DNA of 64,000 nt from Phytophthora colocasiae (taxonomy: Eukaryota; Oomycota; Peronosporomycetes; Peronosporales; Peronosporaceae), in the NCBI GenBank assembly GCA_018806915.1, contig JAGKQI010000103.1, positions 1,178,001 through 1,242,000 of the forward strand, read 5' to 3'. A program made the position numbers and the translations under genes. Shown one piece after another: positions 10,240-18,648 of this stretch. The stretch's first letter is position 1, and the number at the start of each line of letters is the position of its first letter. Under the pieces are notes generated by a model. It saw only the letters and a list, made by a program, of their open reading frames with translations, did not search any database and was not told the origin of the DNA.

Positions 10240-11586
10240 CTATCGGGATGGAGGAAGTCTCTGAGGAATAGCGTAAGGTGATCCTGAAGCTTTAGTAGGT
10301 GACGCTGTACGCAACTCGTCACCGTCGCTTTTTCGTATTGCTATGGTAGATCTTGTACGCTGTTGGGAAATTGGTAGAGCGACGAGTGTGGGCGATAATG
10401 CTGCCTTTGGAATGGGTAGGGACAGTCGTGAATGGTTCAGAAACTCTTCGCTTGCAGATAGCTCAACTCCTCGCATGGTCCTGCCTCGGTGCGTGTGTTT
10501 TGCTACTGAATTACATGAAATATCTTGCGGTGGAGAACATTCGGAGTTGACGGGGAGGAATTTCGTACGGTATCCTCCACCGACTCGCTTGATGGACATC
10601 GGTCTGCGGGGTCTCCTTGCAGCTTGAGGTGGAGGTTGGGGAACGATCAATTGAGAATCTGGAACGGATTCTAGCGTTGCTGTCGATGTGGAGTCTGTCG
10701 GAGGTTCGTTTTCGCTACCTTCTTCGTCTGAGAAGAGGATATCCAAGCTAATCCCTCTGCTAAGGGCTTCGGCCGTGATCCTCTCATCTGCACTTAGCGG
10801 TCGCTGATCAGGAGAATCCGTTTCTTCCTCCTTCTCGTCTTCTTCTTCATCCTCCTCATCTTCAACTAATGCAACAAGTTCAGGTTTTCGAGCTTCCTGA
10901 ACGACTTTTAATCGCTTTCGTGCCTGTCGCTGCAGTACTACAGCAGCCGAGTGCATTTCACGCTCATGCTTCTCTTCTTCTTCCCTGGCACGACGTTCCC
11001 GTTCCGAGGCGAGCTGCTGTCGGGCCACATACATCTTCATCACACGTTGCAGCATTGATGCAGCATCGTTCGTTCTCCTAGCTTGCCGCAATGTTCGAGC
11101 AGCACGTCTAGCTAAAGATCCTCGAACCACTTTTTGCACTGTTACAGCGGCTGCAGATTCTCGAGCTCGTTCATCCGCTCGCTTTGCTACCTGATGCATC
11201 TGCCAAACGCGACGTTGACGAGCAGCTTCACGTTGAATTCTTCTCTCCTTGCGTTTGGCGTTATCTTCCAGTAGATATTGCTCTCGAGCACGAAGTTTCT
11301 CCAGTTTATCTTCCAGAAGGCGAGCGCGTTGAGCTGTTCGTTCCACTACGCGCGAATAATTCTCCAACGATCCGTTCTCGTACATGAAGCCGTGAAAGTG
11401 CGACGTAAATTTGACACTACGTGGGTGCGAGAACAAGTTCATCGCTCGATGAGCGTCAATCTGAACGCCAACATTCCCAGGCCGCGCGGTCAATAACAAC
11501 GGAAGTTTAAACCCCGTTGCAGATGCCGTGGCAGATCCCAAGGGCCCTGTAAAGCTCGCAGCCCGAGCTTCGTCTTGGTTTGCCAT
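10240..11586 (-). CDS. IQ-motif (calmodulin-binding) protein
   Basis: 448 aa from the ATG at 11586; the frame continues 10 codons upstream to a GTG, which is not favoured. Residues 85-150 are an Arg/Glu-rich helix. Three IQ-like motifs follow between about 145 and 240 (VQKVVRGSLARR, LQRVMKMYVARQ, LQRQARKRLK), the usual sites for calmodulin or centrin light chains. The remainder has an acidic run and is low-complexity, Pro/Ser/Arg-rich. No motor or kinase domain is visible, so it may be a scaffold or a cytoskeletal or flagellar protein; a specific function cannot be given. Confidence 0.75.
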   Translation of the reverse strand: MANQDEARAASFTGPLGSATASATGFKLPLLLTARPGNVGVQIDAHRAMNLFSHPRSVKFTSHFHGFMYENGSLENYSRVVERTAQRARLLEDKLEKLRAREQYLLEDNAKRKERRIQREAARQRRVWQMHQVAKRADERARESAAAVTVQKVVRGSLARRAARTLRQARRTNDAASMLQRVMKMYVARQQLASERERRAREEEEKHEREMHSAAVVLQRQARKRLKVVQEARKPELVALVEDEEDEEEDEKEEETDSPDQRPLSADERITAEALSRGISLDILFSDEEGSENEPPTDSTSTATLESVPDSQLIVPQPPPQAARRPRRPMSIKRVGGGYRTKFLPVNSECSPPQDISCNSVAKHTHRGRTMRGVELSASEEFLNHSRLSLPIPKAALSPTLVALPISQQRTRSTIAIRKSDGDELRTASPTKASGSPYAIPQRLPPSR

Positions 11587-11692
11587 AAATGCTCTACACA
11601 AGGCTTGAAAGTTCACACAGGCGAGTCAAAACTTGTATTTCTGTAGGTGTTCTCGTTCCACTAATTATACACGACGTGCTTAATCAAGAGTG

Positions 11693-13529
11693 TTAAGCTT
11701 TCACAGTCTCCACTTCTTTATCATCTTCTTCATCACTGCTGTCGTCGCTAGACTCTTCTTCACTAGAGGACTCGTCACTATCAGAAGAATCCGACTCGGA
11801 GCTCGACGATTCATTGTGCTCTACTTCGTCAACTTCGAAAAGACTGCGCTCAAGCTCTTCTAGTGCCCAACCAGTTTCGCTCTTAGTGAATGCAGCTATG
11901 TGGGCTTCAAGCTCTGCGCTTACAGTCTGAAGGCGCTTGTCACTGACCGATTGAATCCACACGCAGTAGTCCTGGATGTACAGGGAGTTGAGCAGATACT
12001 GGGTCTCAGACTTCTCGACAATTCGGTAAAGCGTTAGCAATGCTCGCAGCAGCACTCGCTTGCCACGTTTCAAAATCTCGTTAGCTTCGCGTACACACTG
12101 CAAGGCCAAGTCATACTGTCGGAGGAACGGGAAGGTGATCATACGACGTACTGTCGACCGAACAACTGCGCGCAAGTCCGCATTCGAATCCAACCAGGAC
12201 AATGTCGGGCTCACAATGCTCACCGTCCAAGTTGACTCTACACCACTGTCACCCTGCGTCGTTAACTGCTCGTACGCGAAGCCAATGAGAATATCCACGA
12301 GACCTCCAATCACCAGCTTCTCTTCGGAGCTTCCTTCTGGGATTAAAAATTCCTTTCGAGGAAGTCGAAGCAATAGCTCCTGCTCTGCATCCGTGAACGC
12401 GACCGAAGGAGGTGCTGGAGTTGGTTCTGCAATCCCTTCAAGCGACAAATGGTTGATTTTCTCTCCAACACGATTAACATCGGATTCAACCTCGACAATT
12501 AAAGGTGTCGCTTCCTTCTTCGCTTCAGGGGCGATCTGAGTAGCTGAAAGCACCGGATATTTCCTCCAGAAAGGCTCGTAAGCCATCGCCAGGTCAAAAT
12601 ACATGTCGTCTCCCTGATTTGCAAAGTCCATGAGGTAGCGTTCGAGGTCAAACATCTGCTCCTCTGCAGCCTCGCGAAGGATGCGTCGCTGCTCTGGTTG
12701 AATGTGCTCCGGGTCAGGCAGGGACAAAATCTCGGTCACTTCGCCATGCCACACGCGGAAAAAGTCGCTGTAGGTGTTGTTGAACCCGTACGAAGGTGCA
12801 AGTTCGGTGACTCGTACACCGATCGACTCCGCAGTGCCTTCTCTTCCTCCATCAAGCTTAATCGACCCAACATTTTCCATTGTCGCTGAGGTTTCAAGCC
12901 CGAGAAGTGATGAATCAGTCTGCACTTGCGCAGGAGGAACGTTACATTCACTGGACATCGACTTGCCGTCGATTAACGCATTAAGTCTGTCGTTTTCTTC
13001 CTGGAAAGTCCCAATTGGCTCCATCGACGACTCCAACACTTCGATAAGCGGTGTTTTCCTGGTACCTTTGTGTTAGTACCTTTGCCATTAATCTCACAAC
13101 ACAACAGAAAGCGAAACTCACCTCTTATTGTCATTTTTCATGTCCACCGGCGGTCGTTGAGGCTGCAAAAGCTTGGTGAGCATATCGAGATCAGGGAAAT
13201 CCTGACCTGGTTCCTTCTTGGGCAAATGCACCACAATTGTACCATTATCCTGCAATAGAATAAAACATTAATCAGCCAATTGCAATTGCCACCGGTTCTT
13301 TTGCTCCTTGCAATTGCACCTTATTAGGGTCATATACTGCTTTCGCCAATTCATCGTCCACCACTGCATGTGGGAAGTGCAACTTAAGCAGATACGGCTT
13401 GCAATAGAAGGTGAAATCCACGCCATCCACATAGAACTCCATCTCCGACACACGCACAAAGGGTACATGCACATGGACAAACACCCATGCAGCGTCCTGC
13501 GTCACGTGGAACTTGGGCGTCGCCACCAT
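11693..13529 (-). CDS. SHQ1: SHQ1, H/ACA snoRNP assembly factor
   Basis: Three exons: 13529-13320, 13249-13122 and 13058-11693, introns 70 and 63 nt, all in phase, giving 567 aa. Residues 1-90 form a CS (p23-like) domain with the YVDGVDFTFYCKPYLL block typical of SHQ1. The C-terminal half (about 200-500) is the all-helical Shq1 domain, with an FLRQYDLA-like block and an acidic Ser-rich tail. SHQ1 holds dyskerin/Cbf5 before H/ACA RNP assembly and is normally essential. The start codon lies inside a 19-bp target-site duplication of the LINE immediately upstream, so the coding frame is whole but the ancestral promoter has been moved about 8 kb away. Confidence 0.9.
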
Positions 13530-13536
13530 CGCTTGT
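13518..13536. repeat. LINE target-site duplication, SHQ1 side
   Basis: A 19-bp sequence identical to 21484-21502. On the minus strand it reads ACAAGCGATGGTGGCGACG and contains the first four SHQ1 codons. The bases on either side differ between the two copies, which fixes the length at 19 bp, typical of target-primed reverse transcription. Confidence 0.9.
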
Positions 13537-13563
13537 GAGAGAAAGTTGGCCTTCTATTTGGGT

Positions 13564-14689
13564 TTAATTGTGTGGTTCACCTATAGAAGCCTGATATGCA
13601 AATAAACGATTCAGAACTGAATCTGTTTCTTTCATGTGGTCTGTACTTGGATCAAGTGGTGCTATGGAGACATCAAGTTGTGTCTGGGCGATGGTAGACC
13701 AAGGTGGCTTGGATGGTAGTACTGTTCCAGAGTTATTCCTGAAGTTGTGGATGCTGTTTATGCCGGCTGATGCAAGTTGTTTGCATGCTTGGAGTTCCTT
13801 GAGTTGGGGTTTTCCCCATTGGATTGCGAAGAACATGTTGAACATGGCTTGCAAATTTGGCCTTCTGGTCGCTGTCTTCCGAAGTGATACTGCATCCCAG
13901 CATTCTACCCGCAGCACGACTCTGTTGGGTTCTGTGATCTTGATTATTGCTTCAATTCCTTGTTGTAGAATAGTCTGTGCGTTATCTTTGAGCCCCAGTT
14001 GCGAGGTTTCACTGACAGTTCCCGCTGCATATAGTTTCCAGCGTCCAATACCATCGAGCTTGAATATCATCCAAGCTCCTGAGACCAACTTGTTCTGATC
14101 AATCTTGACGTAATATCGCACGAGCCATCTGTCAAGATCTTCCATTTCTATTCCAGTCTTGATGGTTTTCATGATTCCCATGCACGTTTCCAGACAGTAT
14201 CCCAATACTCGTGTAGCTGACTTGCCTTGCCATGCACTCGCGATTGCTGTTACTTGATAATATCCAGCCGCCCATATAATATCTTGTACTTCTTCTGTCG
14301 AATAAATGATTCCTTCCAAACACTGCTTTGTTGCGAAGTCTCCACAAGAGCACAGGGGTGACTGTTGTCCAGACCTTCCAGAGTGTTGCCATTGCAAGGT
14401 CATGCTCCTTGATCCATCTTGTTGTACATTCCTGCGCGACCGCCATAAAGTTGACTGTTATTGCCGGTGTCTGTCTGGTTGCTATGTTTACGAGGAGGGT
14501 TTCTCGCTCGTCCTGAGTGGTTTCTCGTGCCATCCATCGATCGATCCAGATTTTCCAAGAAGCTCTGGCTCTACTACATTCCCATGTGATATGATCAATA
14601 GTTTCCTCGCTGCAATTGCATTGTAGAGCTGGACAGTCTCGATACTCTGGCCACCCTGCATGATAAAGATTTACCTTTCCCAAAGCCAA
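13564..14689 (-). pseudogene. LINE ORF2 C-terminal part, frameshifted
   Basis: Two overlapping frames carry the continuation of ORF2. The first (14689 leftward) has a zinc-finger-like CNCSEETIDHITWEC block as seen after the reverse transcriptase in many LINEs. The second (ending at 13564) carries about 270 further residues without a clear domain. The main frame is lost near 14693-14700, consistent with loss of one T from a short T run, and again near 14312-14320, consistent with one extra G. Both could be genuine decay or sequencing errors in homopolymers. Confidence 0.65.
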
Positions 14690-17600
14690 CCGGTAAATAG
14701 TCCAGTTCTGATAGTCGGTAAACAGCCCTTGAGTTCTCCACAGTTGCCGCGGGTTTGAACCGAAGCTGCTTTACCCCATCTTGAAACGCTCACGAATTGC
14801 TTTATCTGTTCGATTACTGGTCCCATCTTGTACTTGGCTTTTCTCCTAAAGTGTTTGGTTCTCTGCTTTCGTAGATTGAAGCTAAGAGTCTTCGCTGCTC
14901 CTGGTTGCTGTTGGCTCCATGGGTAATCTGCAGTCTCTAGTGTTGCCTCAAACGCTATTCCCCAGTAAAATTCCCACTCCTCAATAAGAAGATAATCATG
15001 TGATTTCCTAAATTGATCATCCACCGCTTCTATCTCCCATGACATTCCACCCGGTGTTCTTCGAACAGTAAGAACTTGTTGAGTATTCCCTGCTCTGCTA
15101 GTTGTAGCTATCACCGTGTTTCGTTCTTGTCCTTTTCTCCACTTTAATTTCTCCGACAGTTGCGGTTGATTAATTGCCTTGATTTCGCTGTGATCCCGAC
15201 CCCAAGCCTGCCATGGTATGCTTATCATAATATTACGACACCACTTGGTCACTTGTTTGAGGTGCGCTCCCAGTTGTTTTCCTGCTACCATAGGTACTGT
15301 GATTGTTGCTGCATATTCCCCGGCCATTGTCCGCTCTGGTTCCAGCTCCACCACGATATCTGTCATTTTGGTCGATCTTATTGCTGGATATTCCTTTTCT
15401 TTTAACGGCTTCCCATTTTCATTAATTACACACCCATTGTCATGCCACAGGGAATTCAATAAAAACTCTGTTTGTGCAGCGGTCAATTTTCTTGTCGTGA
15501 TATTCTGCGTTGAGAAACGAATCTTGTCGTGATCTAGCTGGTAACTTGAACTTCGCGCAGCCCCAGCACTGATAATACTTTTGATATCGTTCCGTTCTGC
15601 TTCAGATGGTACTATTCCAGCTGATTGAGCCTCCCACAATTCCACTACTCCAACCGCCTGTGAAGTTGTCACTGGTGCTCCTCGTTTTTCTCGAAGCTGT
15701 TCTTTGAGCATTTGCTGCTCTGTAGGTCTGAAGAAGCAGCCTGATGTTTCACATGTTTTACTTCTATGAACCGTCTCATGCCAGGCTACTGAATACTCGT
15801 CTTGCTCAGCTTGTATCCATCGTTCAGCCATGTTACATCTGGTGGCTTGAAGCGCCGAGTGAATATCTTGTAGTCCTAGACCCCCATCGTTTCTCGGAGC
15901 GAAAACCAGAGCTGGGTTCAATTTGTGTTTCGAGGTTACTGTTGCTGTTTTCGCGTTCCAAACAAAATTTTTCTGAAGGTTTTCCAGTAGTTTCATCACT
16001 GCTTTTGAAGGCAGATACTGCTTGCCTGTGTACAAAATACTCGGAAGTGCCACTACGTTAAAGAGAAGCACGCGTTGGTTGACTGAATTACTCATAGTTG
16101 ACGCGATCTTCAGCCTTTTTTGGATCTTATTTACCCGGATCTCCCAATTTTCAAGGGAAGTATCATTATTTCCCACCCAATATCCCAGCTGCCGTGTACT
16201 TGCGTTCGGATCTAGCACCGAAACTCCATTCCATTTGACTGGAGTCCCGTTGGAATTCATTCCAATCAGTATACTCTTTTCTGGTTGAACTTGGAGACCC
16301 GACATGCTCCCAAATTCCGCTAATAATTCTTTTACTTGATCCAGTTCCTCCAGCGAACTCATGAACACTGTACTATCATCCACAAATGACGAAAACTTGT
16401 GACGTACAGGCTGATTACCAGTAATTGCGATTCCTTTCAATTGTTGGTGTTGATTGATCGCTCTGCTGAGTGAATCGACCGCTAGTATGAATAGCAGTGG
16501 TGCCATTGGGCATCCCTGTCGGATTCCTGAATTTACTCCCCATTCCTTCGAGAGTTTGCCGTTAACTTGATACTGCGCTGTCGTTCCTTCATGCAGTTGG
16601 TGTATCACATTAAGGAACGTCTCCGAAAATCCATATCTTCTGAGAACTTTGATCATGTAAGCTCTATCCAACGTATCGTATGCTTTCCGTAGATCGAGGC
16701 ATAGCACACCTGGGCTGCTGTTCCACGGAGTGTCCGATTTTTTTTCACTTTGCCCCAACACTGCCCGGAGTATTGTTATCGTTTTGTCGATGCTACGTCC
16801 TCTTACAAATCCTTGCTGACTTGAACTTATAAGCTTCGGTAGGACCTGATGCATCCGTTCTGCTAGGATTCTGCCAAATAATTTGTACGCCGTATTCAAC
16901 AGTGCTATAGGTCTATAGTCCAGAGCATCACTTGAATCTCCTTTTTTTCTCAGTGGGACCACCGTTGCTTTAAGAAAGGATTTTGGAACTCCATCTCCCC
17001 CCATGATCGCGTTATACAGCTTTGTTAGACTTGGAGTTAACTGGTCTCCAAAATCTTTGTAAAAATCATGATTTAACCCCGTTGTCCCTGCTGTCTTATG
17101 TCTTTTCAGTTTCTGGATTGCCCCCCAAGTTTCCTGCTCAGTTATTGGTGCTACGATTGCAGCAGTCTCGTCCTTAGTAACTCTGATGTTCTCTGGTATG
17201 TTCACAAAGTTGTTGAGCCGTTCATCAAGCTCCTCCACATTAGTCGTAGCATGTGATTGAGCGAAAATGTGGCTCCACTCTGAAGCCATCCTCTCCTCAA
17301 TTGGATAGTTGATCTCGTAAAAGTGTCCTGCTGATGGTCGAATCTGCGAAATCGTCTGATTTCTTTGCCAGTCGGAATTACGCTTATAAAATCGTCGAAT
17401 TTCTTCTGGAGATCCAATTAATCTTTGACCAAACGATCTTGAAGCACGGATTCTTGCCGATTTGGCAAGATCTTCCATTAGCTGACCTCGAGTACTGCGC
17501 GGAGTCCGTGTTTCTGCTCGCAGAGTTCGAAAATATCGATCTGTTTGCTGTCTGTCTCTCCTTCTGGTTTCTCGTAACATTTCCTGCACTTGAGCTACCA

Positions 17601-18645
17601 ACTTGTCCCATTCCGCCACTGGATGATCACTGGATTCAAATTGGTCAAGAAGGGGGACTAGCTTAGCTTCAATCGTGTCACGAATTCGCTGTGGTCGCCC
17701 ACTAAGTATCGGATAGTATGACTTTGTGCTATTGGAACGTGATTGTGGAGTTCCCGTTGCTAGCTCAAGACGGACTTCCTGGTGATCCGAATCGTGGGCT
17801 GGGCTTAAAACATCAACCCATTGAGTTACCAGCATAGGCTCTCCTTTCACATAAAATCTATCCAGTCTGCTCGCTCCATCTTTCCTCCAAAATGTGAAAT
17901 GCTGCAGTGGATCATTATCTTCTTCTTCCATGTCAAGATCTCTGTTCATTTCTACCGCGTCTGTAAGCTCATGATTATCCACCAATTCCTTCAATTCCAC
18001 GCTCTCACATCCAGCTGTGCTTGGTTTTCTTGCCACTACTCGGTCTTTCTTGGGCCTGAGCACACAGTTAAAATCACCTCCAATTATTACCGCTTCGTGA
18101 TCCTTTAGCCACAAATCGAGCTCCTTGAAAAACGCAGGTTTCTTCGCCTTATCTGAAGGAGCGTACACATTTACCACAAGCCAATTATTTACTTCAATAG
18201 CCATAATTCGGGGTGTCCATTCTTCTTCTCTCCATGGTTGTATTTTGCAGCTGAATTCAGGAGAACACATTATTCCCAATCCTGCTGACCTGGATTCCGT
18301 TGTTGTCCAATAACTGAGTGGATTCTCAGTTCGTGCTAGTTGCCAAGTGCGTTGCCACGCTTCTTGTATTTCGCTGACTTCCTGTTTTGAACGTAGTGAC
18401 GTTTCCTGTACCATTATAATGTCTGGTTGTCTCCGTCCTCGTCTTCTTCTCCATCCATTGATCCATTTTCTTCTTGACTTCTTGGCGAAACCTCTCAGGT
18501 TTTGAGTGGCTATCGTCATGTCGATTTCTTTTTTCTTGTGGAATTTCTCATTTAGTGCTGGCTCATCGAAGAGCGCCGCAATATTACTCAATTCAGCGTA
18601 ATAATCTCCTTCAGGTAGCTCCAGACAGTGAATTGTATCTGTCAT
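14671..18645 (-). CDS. LINE ORF2: endonuclease and reverse transcriptase
   Basis: 1324 aa before the first frameshift. Residues 40-290 form an exonuclease-endonuclease-phosphatase (APE) domain, with the Asn in TQNLRG, the Glu in VQETS, the GGDFNC block and the closing SDHQE. The reverse transcriptase (about 560-830) has the AYDTLDR, GIRQGCPMAP and FVDD motifs; the last is the usual YxDD-type box with its two catalytic Asp residues. The ATG lies three bases after the ORF1 stop, so translation may depend on reinitiation. This arrangement (APE endonuclease upstream of RT) fits the L1/CR1/jockey-type LINEs. Confidence 0.9.
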   Translation of the reverse strand: MTDTIHCLELPEGDYYAELSNIAALFDEPALNEKFHKKKEIDMTIATQNLRGFAKKSRRKWINGWRRRRGRRQPDIIMVQETSLRSKQEVSEIQEAWQRTWQLARTENPLSYWTTTESRSAGLGIMCSPEFSCKIQPWREEEWTPRIMAIEVNNWLVVNVYAPSDKAKKPAFFKELDLWLKDHEAVIIGGDFNCVLRPKKDRVVARKPSTAGCESVELKELVDNHELTDAVEMNRDLDMEEEDNDPLQHFTFWRKDGASRLDRFYVKGEPMLVTQWVDVLSPAHDSDHQEVRLELATGTPQSRSNSTKSYYPILSGRPQRIRDTIEAKLVPLLDQFESSDHPVAEWDKLVAQVQEMLRETRRRDRQQTDRYFRTLRAETRTPRSTRGQLMEDLAKSARIRASRSFGQRLIGSPEEIRRFYKRNSDWQRNQTISQIRPSAGHFYEINYPIEERMASEWSHIFAQSHATTNVEELDERLNNFVNIPENIRVTKDETAAIVAPITEQETWGAIQKLKRHKTAGTTGLNHDFYKDFGDQLTPSLTKLYNAIMGGDGVPKSFLKATVVPLRKKGDSSDALDYRPIALLNTAYKLFGRILAERMHQVLPKLISSSQQGFVRGRSIDKTITILRAVLGQSEKKSDTPWNSSPGVLCLDLRKAYDTLDRAYMIKVLRRYGFSETFLNVIHQLHEGTTAQYQVNGKLSKEWGVNSGIRQGCPMAPLLFILAVDSLSRAINQHQQLKGIAITGNQPVRHKFSSFVDDSTVFMSSLEELDQVKELLAEFGSMSGLQVQPEKSILIGMNSNGTPVKWNGVSVLDPNASTRQLGYWVGNNDTSLENWEIRVNKIQKRLKIASTMSNSVNQRVLLFNVVALPSILYTGKQYLPSKAVMKLLENLQKNFVWNAKTATVTSKHKLNPALVFAPRNDGGLGLQDIHSALQATRCNMAERWIQAEQDEYSVAWHETVHRSKTCETSGCFFRPTEQQMLKEQLREKRGAPVTTSQAVGVVELWEAQSAGIVPSEAERNDIKSIISAGAARSSSYQLDHDKIRFSTQNITTRKLTAAQTEFLLNSLWHDNGCVINENGKPLKEKEYPAIRSTKMTDIVVELEPERTMAGEYAATITVPMVAGKQLGAHLKQVTKWCRNIMISIPWQAWGRDHSEIKAINQPQLSEKLKWRKGQERNTVIATTSRAGNTQQVLTVRRTPGGMSWEIEAVDDQFRKSHDYLLIEEWEFYWGIAFEATLETADYPWSQQQPGAAKTLSFNLRKQRTKHFRRKAKYKMGPVIEQIKQFVSVSRWGKAASVQTRGNCGELKGCLPTIRTGLFTGWLWER

Positions 18646-18648
18646 TTT

